Part shown: positions 33,048-42,295 of the stretch, piece after piece
How the letters are laid out: each line of letters opens with the position of its first letter
Numbering within the stretch: the first letter of the stretch is position 1
From: DASYFG01 sp036498565
Lineage (GTDB): Bacteria; Bacillota; Bacilli; Lactobacillales; Lactobacillaceae
DNA length: 64,000 nt
Assembly (NCBI GenBank): GCA_036498565.1
Contig: DASYFG010000004.1
Location: 248,001-312,000, forward strand
Direction of reading: 5' to 3'
The notes under the pieces: generated by a model
What the model saw: the letters and a program-made list of their open reading frames with translations, nothing else
What the model was told of the DNA's origin: nothing
Databases searched by the model: none
Made by a program: the position numbers and the translations under genes

Positions 33048-34580
33048 ATGGCAACAATTCAAATTTTATCGACATCGGATGTGCATGGCTATTTTCAAGC
33101 CGATGATTTTCGGCGACCTCTAATCAATGATGGTTTTGGTTTGACGCGCGCGGCTAGTGTCATTGACCAACTCCGCACTGAACATGCAACAATCATCATT
33201 GAAAATGGTGATTTTATCCAAGGCTCACCGCTGACCAGTTACATTGAAAAACAAGCGCCGGAAGCGGATGGTATTTATCATGAGTTGGCGAGTGCAATCG
33301 GTTATGACGTGCGGGTGTTGGGAAATCATGAATTTAACTACGGGCGCGCGTATCTGGAAGAATTGTTTGCGGACGACCAGACGTTGTTGAATGCCAATAT
33401 TTTGGATAGCGTGACAGGCAAACCGTTTGTGGGACAACCGTATCGTATTTTCAACCGGGCTGAGCTTAAAGTTGCAGTGATTGGTTTGACGACGAGTTAT
33501 ATTCCACAATGGGAAAAACCTGCAAATATCAAAGGTTTGTTATTTGCAGACCCTGTTCAAACGGCCCAAGATCTCGTAGCAAATTTGCGCGATCAAGTTG
33601 ATGTGATCGTGGTCGCTTATCACGGCGGCTTCAATCGTGACTTGCAAACAAATAATGCAATTGAAGTCCAAACCGCGGAAAACCAAGGCAATGATTTGTT
33701 AGCAGTGAAGGGAATTGATGCGCTGGTCACCGGACATCAGCACCGCGCAATTGCCGAAGTGGTGGGCGGTGTGCCAACAACGCAACCCGGTTACCGCGGC
33801 AACAATGTCGGTGTGATGACGTTAACCGTGACAGATGGCAAAGTCGCGCAGGCCAAAGCTGAATTATTCCAAACAGCAGATTTTGCAGAACAAGCAAAGC
33901 TGGTTGACAAGACACAATCAATTCAAACGGCAACTAATGACTGGCTAGATGTGCCAATTGGCTTTGTTGGCGATAATTTATTGTTGACGGATCATTTCGC
34001 CGCGCGTGTCCACTCACATCCCTTTGTGGAGCTCGTAAATCGCGTGCAAATGGCCGCGGGAAATGCGCCAATTGCAGCAACGTCGTTATTTACCGATGAA
34101 ATGCGCGGATTGCCTAACGCGGTGACGCTACGTGATATTTTAACCAATTATATTTATCCAAATACACTAGTCGTTGAGCGCTTATCTGGTGCTGATATCA
34201 AAGCAGCGTTGGAAGTAAGCGCTGGTTATTTCACCAAAGAAAACGGAGAACTGACGGTCAGTTCGGCGTACACCACACCCAAACTCCGGCATTTTGATTA
34301 TGATATTTGGAGTGGGATTACGTATCAATTTGATATTGATCGGCCACTTGGCCAGCGCGTGGTTAGCGTGTCGTTTGATGGGGCGCCTTTGGACGATGCG
34401 ACTTACTATGATGTGGCGATGAACAACTATCGTGCGGGTGGTGCCGGCGGTTTTGAGAGCTTTGGTCATGACAAAGTTATTTACGATAGCCAACTCGATA
34501 TTGCGCAATTAATTGCCGATTACATCGCGGCAAATCCTGATTTGAAAATGCCACAACCCACCAACTTAAGTATCGTGTAA
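33048..34580 (+). CDS. 5'-nucleotidase/2',3'-cyclic phosphodiesterase family metallophosphatase
   Basis: 510 residues from ATG 33048 (GGGAGAG upstream). N-terminal calcineurin-like domain with STSDVHGYF, ENGDFIQGSP, LGNHEFNYG, YHGGF and TGHQH. The C-terminal 5'-nucleotidase domain includes NYRAGGAGGF. No signal peptide or cell-wall anchor is present, unlike many homologues, so it should act in the cytoplasm. Placement after the phn-like transporter suggests it dephosphorylates an imported nucleotide or phosphate ester. Confidence 0.85.
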   Translation: MATIQILSTSDVHGYFQADDFRRPLINDGFGLTRAASVIDQLRTEHATIIIENGDFIQGSPLTSYIEKQAPEADGIYHELASAIGYDVRVLGNHEFNYGRAYLEELFADDQTLLNANILDSVTGKPFVGQPYRIFNRAELKVAVIGLTTSYIPQWEKPANIKGLLFADPVQTAQDLVANLRDQVDVIVVAYHGGFNRDLQTNNAIEVQTAENQGNDLLAVKGIDALVTGHQHRAIAEVVGGVPTTQPGYRGNNVGVMTLTVTDGKVAQAKAELFQTADFAEQAKLVDKTQSIQTATNDWLDVPIGFVGDNLLLTDHFAARVHSHPFVELVNRVQMAAGNAPIAATSLFTDEMRGLPNAVTLRDILTNYIYPNTLVVERLSGADIKAALEVSAGYFTKENGELTVSSAYTTPKLRHFDYDIWSGITYQFDIDRPLGQRVVSVSFDGAPLDDATYYDVAMNNYRAGGAGGFESFGHDKVIYDSQLDIAQLIADYIAANPDLKMPQPTNLSIV

Positions 34581-34600
34581 AAGTACACGATACTTTTATT
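34568..34600 (+). terminator. Terminator after the nucleotidase gene
   Basis: AAGTATCGTGTA-AAAG-TACACGATACTT followed by TTATT; it contains the stop codon. Confidence 0.8.
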
Positions 34601-34647
34601 ATGCACAAAAAAGTGGTAAGATGATAATCACAAGAAAGGGTAATATT

Positions 34648-36018
34648 GTGATTGATAATTTGATTTTAGCGACCGATGCGTATAAAATGACGCATCATTT
34701 GCAATATCCTGCGGGGCTGACGCAGCTTTATAGTTATGGCGAAGCGCGCGTTGGCGGCGAGTCGCCAACTGTCAGTTGGTTTGGCTTGCAAAGTGTGGTG
34801 GCAGAACATTTGTTGACGCTGATTACCACGGCAATGATTGATGAAGCGGAGGAATTAAGCGCCTTAACGTTTGGTACAACGGCTTATTTCAATCGTGATG
34901 TGTGGGAACGCGTGCGAGATTTGGGTTACTTGCCGATTCGCATTAAGGCGCTGCCAGAAGGTTTGGAAGTGCCACTTGGCGTGCCGTTGTTTACTTTGGA
35001 AAGTACGGAAGTTTGGTTTGCGACGACGCTAAATGCTTTGGAAACGGTGCTGATGCATGTTTGGTATCCGACGACGATTGCGACAAATTCTTTGTACATT
35101 AAGCGCGCTTTGGCGCCATTGTTTGCGCAAAGTGGGACGGTGGCTTTGTTGGAAAGTGCGGTCAACGATTTTGGTCTGCGTGGTTCGACGAGTTTGCTCA
35201 GTGGTGCGCGGGGTGCCGCGGCGCATCTATTGCATTTTACGGGGACGGCGACTTTGCCGGCGCAGAGTTTGTTGCAAGCTATTTATCACGGTGACTATGG
35301 TCGTTCGATTCGTTCGAGTGAACATTCGGTTGCCACGGCGTTTGGCGCGGAACAAGGTGAATTAGTGTATTTACGCGCGCAGCTGGACAGTGCGCCAGCT
35401 GATTTGCCGGTGTCGGTTGTGATTGATTCTTATGACACATTGGGTTTTGTGGCAAATGTTGTGCCGGTGTTTGCTGAGGAGATTTTAGCGCGCCGTGGGC
35501 GGACGATTTTTCGACCAGATTCAGGTGAACCGACCCAAGTTGTGCCGGCTGTGTTAGCGCAGTTGGCGCAGATATTTGGCAGTACGGTCAATGACAAAGG
35601 TTATCGCGTGCTGAACGGCAACATTGGCGTGATGCAAGGCGATGGCATGAATGCGACAACGATTGTCAATTTGTACAAAACGCTCATGACAGCCGGTTGG
35701 TCTGTTGATAATTTGACGACCGGATCGGGCGGTGGTTTGTTGCAAGAAGGCTTTACGCGCGACACGCAACGCTTTGCGATTAAAGCCAGTTACGCCAAAA
35801 TTAACGGCGAAGACGTGAATTTGCACAAGCAACCTAAAACAGATCCGACCAAAATTTCAAAAGCGGGGCGTTTCAAAGTTGTGCGAATTGAAGGACAACT
35901 AACAACGGTTCAAGTAGACGATCTGCGCCCCGATGAATTACGCATTTTACTAGAAAATGGGCAATTTTATCCCGAAGATTGGTCTGATATTTTACAACGA
36001 GCAGAGGAGTTTGACTAA
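34648..36018 (+). CDS. Nicotinamide phosphoribosyltransferase-like protein, diverged copy
   Basis: 456 residues from GTG 34648 (GAAAGGG upstream). NAMPT/NadV landmarks: TDAYKMTHHLQYP, GYLPIRIKALPEG, NDFGLRG, the catalytic His in SSEHSVATA, IDSYDT, FRPDSGEP, IGVMQGDGM and GSGGGLLQ. The loop that in NAMPT carries the nicotinamide-binding Asp (Asp219 of the human enzyme, GTD) reads GTAT here, with Ala201. The paralogue downstream keeps Asp. The stretch before EHS is also different. It may use another pyridine base or be regulatory. It abuts nadE directly. Confidence 0.85.
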   Translation: MIDNLILATDAYKMTHHLQYPAGLTQLYSYGEARVGGESPTVSWFGLQSVVAEHLLTLITTAMIDEAEELSALTFGTTAYFNRDVWERVRDLGYLPIRIKALPEGLEVPLGVPLFTLESTEVWFATTLNALETVLMHVWYPTTIATNSLYIKRALAPLFAQSGTVALLESAVNDFGLRGSTSLLSGARGAAAHLLHFTGTATLPAQSLLQAIYHGDYGRSIRSSEHSVATAFGAEQGELVYLRAQLDSAPADLPVSVVIDSYDTLGFVANVVPVFAEEILARRGRTIFRPDSGEPTQVVPAVLAQLAQIFGSTVNDKGYRVLNGNIGVMQGDGMNATTIVNLYKTLMTAGWSVDNLTTGSGGGLLQEGFTRDTQRFAIKASYAKINGEDVNLHKQPKTDPTKISKAGRFKVVRIEGQLTTVQVDDLRPDELRILLENGQFYPEDWSDILQRAEEFD

Positions 36019-36834
36019 ATGCAACCATTACAAAGTGAAATTATTGCAGCCTTGCAAGTGCAACCAGTGATTGATCCGGCTGCTGAAATTCAGCGCAGTG
36101 TGACTTTTTTACAGGAGTTTTTACGGGCTAATTTACAGTATAAAAGTTTAGTTTTAGCCGTTTCTGGTGGTCAAGATTCGACTTTGGTGGGCCGTTTAGC
36201 GCGTTTGGCGATTGACGGTATGGCAGATGATGACTACCGTTTGATTGCAATTCGCCAACCTTATGGCGTGCAGCAAGATGAAGGTGATGCGCAACAAGCG
36301 CTGGATTTTATCCAACCAGATTTGGTGGTTGAAACGAATATTCAAGCGGCTACGGATGCGATGACTGCTTCTTTGCGAGCGGCTGGTTTGACCGTTGATG
36401 ACATGAGTCGCGGCAGCATTAAGCCGAAGATGCGTATGATTGCCCAATACGCCGTGGCGCGCGAACATGCCGGTGTGGTGTTGGGAACCGATCACGCCAG
36501 TGAAGCGTTCGCTGGTTTCTTTACCAAATACGGCGATGGTGGCACGGATGTGAATCCGATTTGGCGTTTAAATAAGCGACAGGGGCGCGCGTTATTGGTC
36601 GAATTAGGCGCACCAGCCAATTTATACGAGAAAACACCAACCGCGGATTTGGAAGATGACCGACCGCAATTAGCCGATGAAGTGGCGCTTGGTTTGACGT
36701 ACGACCAGATTGATGATTATTTGGAAGGTAAGGAAGTCAGTACGGTAGTTGCTGAAAAAATTGCCCAGCATTATCTGACTTCTGAGCACAAACGGCATTT
36801 GCCAGCGACGATTTATGACAGTTGGTGGCGATAA
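36019..36834 (+). CDS. nadE: NH3-dependent NAD synthetase
   Basis: 271 residues. PP-loop motif AVSGGQDSTLVGRLA, then GTDHASEAFAGFFTKYGDGG and KTPTADLEDDRPQL with substrate-contacting residues. It has no glutaminase domain, so it uses ammonia to convert deamido-NAD to NAD. Starts on the base after nadV copy 1 stops, with GCAGAGGAG upstream. Confidence 0.93.
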   Translation: MQPLQSEIIAALQVQPVIDPAAEIQRSVTFLQEFLRANLQYKSLVLAVSGGQDSTLVGRLARLAIDGMADDDYRLIAIRQPYGVQQDEGDAQQALDFIQPDLVVETNIQAATDAMTASLRAAGLTVDDMSRGSIKPKMRMIAQYAVAREHAGVVLGTDHASEAFAGFFTKYGDGGTDVNPIWRLNKRQGRALLVELGAPANLYEKTPTADLEDDRPQLADEVALGLTYDQIDDYLEGKEVSTVVAEKIAQHYLTSEHKRHLPATIYDSWWR

Positions 36835-36844
36835 GGAGTTTGAC

Positions 36845-38221
36845 ATGCAGAATTTAATTGTGGCAACAGATGCCTATAAATTAACGCACCACTTGCAGTA
36901 TCCGAGTGGTTTAACAAAATTGTATAGCTACGCGGAAGCGCGTGTAGGCGGTCAATTTCCAACCGTGAGCTGGTTTGGTTTGCAGGCGGTGATTGCCGAT
37001 CATTTGTTAGCGCCGATTACCACGCAGATGATTGATGAGGCTGAACAATTAAGCGCTTTGACGTTTGGTACAACGGCTTATTTCAATCGTGATGTGTGGG
37101 AGCGCGTGCGGGATTTGGGTTACTTGCCGATTCGGATTAAAGCGTTGCCGGAAGGTTTAGAAGTGCCGCTTGGCGTGCCGTTGTTTACTTTGGAAAGTAC
37201 GCAAGAATGGTTTGCGACGACACTGAATGCGTTGGAAACGGTGCTGATGCATGTTTGGTATCCGACGACGATTGCGACGAATTCTTGGTACATTAAGCGG
37301 GATTTGGCGCCGTTATTTGACAAATCTGGGACGGCGGCTGGTTTGGCTTTGGCAGTGAATGATTTTGGTTTGCGCGGTGCGACGAGCCTGCTGAGTGGTG
37401 CGCGTGGTGGCGCGGCGCATTTGTTGCATTTCCGCGGCTCTGATAATTTGGCGGCGAGTCAATATATTGCCGATCATTATCAAGAAGCTGGCCGGGCTTT
37501 GTCGGTGTGGGCGACCGAACATTCAGTCGCGACGGCGTATGGCCCCGGTCAAGGTGAAATTGATTATGTTTTGGCGCAACTGGAACGCGCCGGCGATGAC
37601 GCGATTGTGTCGATTGTTATTGATTCTTACGACGCGCAAAATTTCGTCCCCGACGTCATTGGACATCCCACGGTATTGGCCAAAATCAAGCAACGCTCCG
37701 GTCGGGTTGTGCTGCGACCTGATTCAGGTGATCCGCTCACCATGGATTTGCAGATTTTAGACCAGTTAGATGCGTTATTTGGCCATGAAATCAATGTAAA
37801 AGGTTATCGGGTGTTAAAAGAAAATGTGGGCGTGATTCAAGGCGACGGCATGAAACGCGAAACGATTTTGGCATTGTACGAAGGGATTTTAGCGGCTGGT
37901 TGGTCAGCGGATAATTTGGTGGTAGGCTCTGGTGGCGGTTTGCTTCAAGAGGGCATGACGCGCGATACGGAGCGTTTTGCGATTAAAGCGAGCTACGCAC
38001 AAATCAACGGCGAAGCCGTTTTGCTCCATAAGCAACCCAAAACTGATCCGACGAAAACTTCAAAAGCAGGTCGCTTCAAAGTCGTCTACAACGAAGGGCA
38101 GCAATTAAAAACGGCTGCTTTTGATGATGAGCGTGACGATGTACTGCGCGTTGTTTATGAGAATGGCGATTTCTATCCGGAAGATTTTCAAACGATTGAA
38201 GCACGTACGCAGTTAATTTAA
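36845..38221 (+). CDS. nadV: Nicotinamide phosphoribosyltransferase
   Basis: 458 residues from ATG 36845 (AAGGAG upstream). Same landmarks as the upstream paralogue, and it keeps Asp200 in FRGSDN at the nicotinamide-specificity position, with ATEHSVATA and RPDSGDP. It should make nicotinamide mononucleotide from nicotinamide and PRPP. The first 350 codons are very close to copy 1 in DNA (long near-identical blocks around 37065-37300), while the middle differs, suggesting duplication with later gene conversion. Confidence 0.9.
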   Translation: MQNLIVATDAYKLTHHLQYPSGLTKLYSYAEARVGGQFPTVSWFGLQAVIADHLLAPITTQMIDEAEQLSALTFGTTAYFNRDVWERVRDLGYLPIRIKALPEGLEVPLGVPLFTLESTQEWFATTLNALETVLMHVWYPTTIATNSWYIKRDLAPLFDKSGTAAGLALAVNDFGLRGATSLLSGARGGAAHLLHFRGSDNLAASQYIADHYQEAGRALSVWATEHSVATAYGPGQGEIDYVLAQLERAGDDAIVSIVIDSYDAQNFVPDVIGHPTVLAKIKQRSGRVVLRPDSGDPLTMDLQILDQLDALFGHEINVKGYRVLKENVGVIQGDGMKRETILALYEGILAAGWSADNLVVGSGGGLLQEGMTRDTERFAIKASYAQINGEAVLLHKQPKTDPTKTSKAGRFKVVYNEGQQLKTAAFDDERDDVLRVVYENGDFYPEDFQTIEARTQLI

Positions 38222-38224
38222 CGT

Positions 38225-38254
38225 AAAAACGCGCGATTAATCTCGCGCGTTTTT
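38225..38254. terminator. Bidirectional terminator
   Basis: AAAAACGCGCGA-TTAATC-TCGCGCGTTTTT between nadV and the convergent YolD-like gene, whose last codons it includes. Confidence 0.85.
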
Positions 38255-38635
38255 GAGTTGAATCCAGTAAATTTCATCAAAAGCAATTAACAAGCCATCC
38301 AAATAAAAACCATTATCCGCACCGCTAATCATGCCAGTCAGTATTTCCGGCACGATGAATTCGCCATCTTGTAGCATCAGCGTGTTGAGTTGCAGTTGAA
38401 CCGGCAGATTTTTAACTAGGGCTAAATTGATAATTTTCGTTATCTCATCGGATGACATTTGTGGCTTTAACGTCCGCTGTAATTGCTCGGCGTTAGCTTT
38501 GGCATTTTGATGTAAAACGGCTGTGTGATCTGACAAATAAAAGCCGCCCCATTTTTTCATGCCTTGGTCTTGATACAAATGCTCAAAAACATAGTTGGGC
38601 CAGTTTTCGTCATAGTCAGGATAGTGGTCATTCAT
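38237..38635 (-). CDS. YolD-like protein
   Basis: 132 residues from the ATG ending at 38635 (MNDHYPDYDENWPNY). Small, acidic, without membrane segments. YolD-like proteins are commonly encoded right behind UvrX/UmuC-type polymerases in Gram-positives, as here. The start overlaps the polymerase stop by 8 nt, so the two are translationally coupled. Role presumed accessory to translesion synthesis; not shown biochemically. Confidence 0.7.
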   Translation of the reverse strand: MNDHYPDYDENWPNYVFEHLYQDQGMKKWGGFYLSDHTAVLHQNAKANAEQLQRTLKPQMSSDEITKIINLALVKNLPVQLQLNTLMLQDGEFIVPEILTGMISGADNGFYLDGLLIAFDEIYWIQLKNARD

Positions 38636-39923
38636 ATGCGTTACCACCGTTATGGCCGCCAACTAGATTAGCGCGACTAATCGCTGTGCCGCCATTTTCT
38701 AGAGAAGAGGTGTGCACGAGTTTGGCAAAACCGAATTTTTGGCGAATTGAATCCACGGCTTGATCCAATTTTTGCTGCTTTTCGGTAACGGTCGCGTCCA
38801 AAAACAAATCCAATTGTTCAACGCCAGCCGAACTCAATTCGCCAAAATAAACATCTAAACGCCGGCTTGAACCACCGCGCCAATGTTTTTGAAACAGTTC
38901 AACGGCGGTTGTTTGTAGCACTTGGGTGACGTTGGTTGGCGTTTGTAAGCGAATGGTTTTGTGGATACTTTTACCGGCTTCTTCGTTACCGACGTGAATG
39001 CTTAACGTGCCGGCCAATAATTTTTGAAAGCGCAGGCGCGTGGCGACTTGTTCGGTAATTTCACGGATGACAAGGGCGATTTCATCGGGCTTGGTGTACG
39101 CGCCAGGAAGTACTTGAGAATTGCCGATACTACGCGATTGTGGTGCGGATTTTTCACGAATGAGCGTGCGATCGACGCCCCAAGCAAGTGCATAAAGGCG
39201 TAAGCCGTTTTGCGGACCAAAGAATTTGCGCAATTTATAAGGATTCATGTGAGCCAGATCTGCCATAGAATAAATGCCCAAATAATTCAATTTTTCAGCT
39301 GTTTTGTGGCCAATGGACCAAATACTACTCAAATCCGTAATCGGCCAAATTTTTTCAGGCACGGTTTCAAAATGAATTTCACCAATCATAGATGGTTCCT
39401 TTTTTGCATAAAGATCCAAGGCGACTTTGGCCAACATGGGATTATCGCCGATACCAACCGTGGTGTAAAGGCCGGTTTGTGCATGAATATCTAATTGAAT
39501 CCGGCGCGCCACCTCACGCGGCGTTTGACCGAATAAATGCCAGTTTTCCGTGATGTCGAGAATACTTTCGTCAATGGAATAGGGGTGTAAATCCGCATCC
39601 GCCACGTAATGTCGGTAGATGTTATTGATTTCTACGTTCTTTTGAATGTAGAGATTCATGCGAGGTGCGACTTGAATTAATCCTTTGAGACCGCGCAAAT
39701 CTTTCAGGCGGCTGACGTTTGTTTTGAGGCCGTATAACTTTTTGGCAAGCGGGGAAGTCGCGAGCACAAGCCCGCCACCGCTAACATTTGGGCCGGTTGA
39801 AATCACGACTAGCGGCACTTTCATCGGATGATAACCATGCGCGACCGCCTCAACCGAGGCGTAGAAAGATTTTGTATCAATGATAAAAATAACCCGTTTA
39901 TTTTCTAAATGATAGTCGTACAT
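38628..39923 (-). CDS. Y-family DNA polymerase (UmuC/UvrX type)
   Basis: 431 residues from the ATG ending at 39923, preceded by GGAGG. Palm motifs FIIDTKSFYASVE and YSIDES give the catalytic acids; helix-hairpin-helix around IWSIGHKTAEKLNYLGI; little-finger domain and a C-terminal tail follow. An error-prone polymerase that copies damaged DNA. Its promoter holds a perfect LexA box, so it is an SOS gene, in operon with the YolD-like gene. Confidence 0.92.
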   Translation of the reverse strand: MYDYHLENKRVIFIIDTKSFYASVEAVAHGYHPMKVPLVVISTGPNVSGGGLVLATSPLAKKLYGLKTNVSRLKDLRGLKGLIQVAPRMNLYIQKNVEINNIYRHYVADADLHPYSIDESILDITENWHLFGQTPREVARRIQLDIHAQTGLYTTVGIGDNPMLAKVALDLYAKKEPSMIGEIHFETVPEKIWPITDLSSIWSIGHKTAEKLNYLGIYSMADLAHMNPYKLRKFFGPQNGLRLYALAWGVDRTLIREKSAPQSRSIGNSQVLPGAYTKPDEIALVIREITEQVATRLRFQKLLAGTLSIHVGNEEAGKSIHKTIRLQTPTNVTQVLQTTAVELFQKHWRGGSSRRLDVYFGELSSAGVEQLDLFLDATVTEKQQKLDQAVDSIRQKFGFAKLVHTSSLENGGTAISRANLVGGHNGGNAYE

Positions 39924-39957
39924 CGGCAAACCTCCAAACTGAAATAAGTCTGCTTTA

Positions 39958-39986
39958 ACTATACGAACAAACGTTCCTTTTGTCAA
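39958..39986 (-). promoter_or_regulatory. SOS promoter with LexA box
   Basis: In minus sense TTGACA (39981-39986), 17-nt spacer and TATAGT (39958-39963). The palindrome CGAACAAACGTTCC (39964-39977) fills the spacer and fits CGAACRNRYGTTYC at every position, so bound LexA would occlude RNA polymerase. Confidence 0.9.
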
Positions 39987-40050
39987 TTGGAACTAAAAAA
40001 TTACCCACTATTTGCTGAATGTAGTAAACTATGCGTAGGGGATTGGTAGT

Positions 40051-40482
40051 ATGAAAAAATGGTTTATCATAGGGTTAACTAGCATAATGGTGGTGATAAT
40101 TGGCGTGTGTATGATAATGAACATACCAAAAACAACGCTATCTTCCACAATTATGACAAATAATCATTCGGTTCCGGCTGGTCAATTGTTACGTTTAACT
40201 TTTAAAGCGAATAATGGCCAAACAGCATGGCTTAATATCACACCCCAAGCTGGTAAAAATCCAGATAAAGGTGGTTTTGTTTTTGGCGCACCGGGCGGAA
40301 GACTCTATATTTCCAGTGAAGATGGCAAACAGTATTATGTTACGTCATTTGTAAAGGGTAACAAAGACGTTCATTTGGATTTGAATTGGTATATTGATGG
40401 TAATACCGCAGTATTTAAAAATTTGTCTGGTTCAGACACAGATTCAGCAAAATCTGTTATTCATTTTAAATTGAATCAATAA
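40051..40482 (+). CDS. Secreted or membrane-anchored hypothetical protein (143 aa)
   Basis: One N-terminal hydrophobic segment (residues 5-24) then a polar beta-rich extracytoplasmic domain with several Trp/Tyr and GGFVFGAPGGRLYIS. No canonical lipobox (IIGVC lacks the usual residue before Cys) and no sorting signal. GGGG upstream of the ATG serves as ribosome site. Family not recognised; flanked by a terminator, so monocistronic. Confidence 0.65.
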   Translation: MKKWFIIGLTSIMVVIIGVCMIMNIPKTTLSSTIMTNNHSVPAGQLLRLTFKANNGQTAWLNITPQAGKNPDKGGFVFGAPGGRLYISSEDGKQYYVTSFVKGNKDVHLDLNWYIDGNTAVFKNLSGSDTDSAKSVIHFKLNQ

Positions 40483-40485
40483 CAA

Positions 40486-40517
40486 AAAAAGACGTCTTCA
40501 AGAGACGCCTTTTTATT
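40486..40517 (+). terminator. Terminator
   Basis: AAAAAGACGTCT-TCA-AGAGACGCCTTTTT, imperfect stem with T run. Confidence 0.7.
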
Positions 40518-40537
40518 TGTAAAAGTTAAAATAACCA

Positions 40538-40566
40538 TTGACTTTGCATCATTCTAATGTTGTTAT
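40538..40566 (+). promoter_or_regulatory. Candidate promoter for the small ORF region
   Basis: TTGACT at 40538-40543, 17-nt spacer, TGTTAT at 40561-40566. It would make an RNA running through 40580-40870. Confidence 0.35.
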
Positions 40567-40692
40567 ATAAGTACGGTAAGCAAAGGAGTCATGACCTGAG
40601 CAAGCCTGACCTAGTGGATAACGCACCACATCACCGAACAGTCCAGTTAAGGCGGTGATTGCGATGCAAAATATTCATGAAAGGATGCACAG

Positions 40693-40809
40693 ATGGTTGA
40701 GTTTGCGCTGGCGTTTTCAGTCATCTTGGGCGCTATTGGTAGGTGGGAAATCCGTCATGCTACAGCGTTTAAGATAAAGAAAAACGCCCGTCGTAAGACA
40801 GAGCGTTAA
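40693..40809 (+). CDS. Possible small toxin-like peptide (38 aa)
   Basis: A 38-codon frame begins ATG 40693 (GAAAGG upstream): a hydrophobic stretch FALAFSVILGAIG, then a strongly basic tail KIKKNARRKTER. One membrane segment plus basic tail in a long leader is the plan of type I toxin peptides. The rest of 40520-40930 is non-coding, with a stem CACAGG/CCTGTG near 40843-40863 followed by TTTT. An antisense RNA was not identified. A second overlapping frame at 40664 could also be read. Confidence 0.4.
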   Translation: MVEFALAFSVILGAIGRWEIRHATAFKIKKNARRKTER

Positions 40810-40934
40810 CCACGAATTTGTGTGTCCATTAAGGTCGAAAGGTCACAGGATCCGACCCCTGTGGCTTTTCATTACATATCTATTAAACCACCAGATAAGA
40901 AATTTGTAAAGCAAAAGCAAGTTTTATATCAAAT

Positions 40935-40980
40935 AAAAAACCGCCAGAACGCTCATTATAAGCATTCTAGCGGTTTTCAA
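40935..40980 (-). terminator. pbuG terminator
   Basis: In minus sense AAAACCGCTAGAATGCT pairs imperfectly with AGCGTTCTGGCGG, followed by TTTTTT. Confidence 0.75.
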
Positions 40981-40987
40981 TACATAA

Positions 40988-42295
40988 TTACTTCGCAATC
41001 AAATACAAGAAAATCAAGAAAATCACAGCCAAGGCATACATCAAAGGATGAACCTTCTTAGCACGACCAGTTGCGACCATTACGATTGGGTACAAGATGA
41101 AGCCCAAAGCAATTCCGTCAGAAATTGAGTACGTGAATGGCATACCAGCAAAGATGAAGAAGGCAGGCACAGCTGAGGCGAAGTCGTCCCAGTTGATGTT
41201 GCGTAAGTTACCAGCCATCAAGACACCAACCATGATCAAAGCTGGTGCAGTCACTTGGTCAGTCACAACGGCCAACAAAGGTGAGAAGAACAATGACAAC
41301 AAGAAGAAGAATCCTGTGACAACTGAAGTGAAACCTGAGCGTCCACCAGCAGCGATTCCAGCTGAACTTTCAACATATGCACCAACTGGTGATGTTCCCA
41401 AAACGGCACCGGCAGTCATACCAACCGCATCAGCCATCAAAGCTTGACCAGCGCGAGGCAACTTGCCGTCTTTGACAAAGCCAGCTTGTGTTGCCAAACC
41501 AATGATTGTCCCTGTTGCATCAAAGAATGTCACCAACAAGAAAGTAATCACAACAGTAATCAATTGCAATGAGTTGATGTCACCCAAGTGGAAAATCGCT
41601 TGTCCAAATGTTGATGAAATTGAAGGAACACCACTAACCAATGAACCAGGCAACTTGATCAAACCAGTCAAGATACCAGCCAAAGAAGTCACGACCATAC
41701 CAATAAAGATACCAGCAGGTACTTTACGGCTCATCAAGATAACCGTTACAACCAAACCAAACAAGGCCAACAAAACGGTTGGTGAAGTCAAATGACCAAA
41801 TGAAACCAAAGTGTCTTTGTTAGGGACAATGATGCCAGCGCCCTTCAAACCAATCAAAGCGATAAACAAACCGATACCAGCAGAAATCGCTGATTTCAAA
41901 TCGGCTGGAATAGCGTCGATGATCATTTCACGCACCTTGAAGACTGTCAACAAGATGAAGATGAATGAAGCAACCAAAACACCAGCCAAGGCTGTTTGCC
42001 ATTTAACACCCATCCCTAAGACAACTGTGTAAGCGAACAAAGCGTTTGCGCCCATACCAGGTGCCAAAGCAATTGGGTAGAAGGCAACGATTCCCATGAA
42101 CAAAGTAGCAAAAGCTGAAGCCAATGCCGTAACGACAAAGACAGCTTTTTCATCCATTCCAGCCGCAGCCAAAATTGATGGGTTGACGAATAAGATGTAC
42201 GCCATTGAGAAGAATGTCGTCAAACCAGCAATAAATTCCGTACGGAAGTTGGTGCCGAGTTCGTCGAACTTGAAGTATTTTGCAATCGCAGACAT
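40988..42295 (-). CDS. pbuG: Guanine/hypoxanthine permease (NCS2, AzgA/PbuG type)
   Basis: 435 residues, about twelve to fourteen membrane helices. Family motifs near the N-terminus: RTEFIAGLTTFFSMAYILFVNP and the GMGANALFAY stretch; TFFDATGTIIGLATQAG and GTSPVGAYVESSAGIAAGGR in the middle. Imports purine bases with protons. Ribosome site GGGAG. Codon use is strongly biased. The upstream region carries a PurBox pair, matching control by PurR. Confidence 0.92.
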   Translation of the reverse strand: MSAIAKYFKFDELGTNFRTEFIAGLTTFFSMAYILFVNPSILAAAGMDEKAVFVVTALASAFATLFMGIVAFYPIALAPGMGANALFAYTVVLGMGVKWQTALAGVLVASFIFILLTVFKVREMIIDAIPADLKSAISAGIGLFIALIGLKGAGIIVPNKDTLVSFGHLTSPTVLLALFGLVVTVILMSRKVPAGIFIGMVVTSLAGILTGLIKLPGSLVSGVPSISSTFGQAIFHLGDINSLQLITVVITFLLVTFFDATGTIIGLATQAGFVKDGKLPRAGQALMADAVGMTAGAVLGTSPVGAYVESSAGIAAGGRSGFTSVVTGFFFLLSLFFSPLLAVVTDQVTAPALIMVGVLMAGNLRNINWDDFASAVPAFFIFAGMPFTYSISDGIALGFILYPIVMVATGRAKKVHPLMYALAVIFLIFLYLIAK

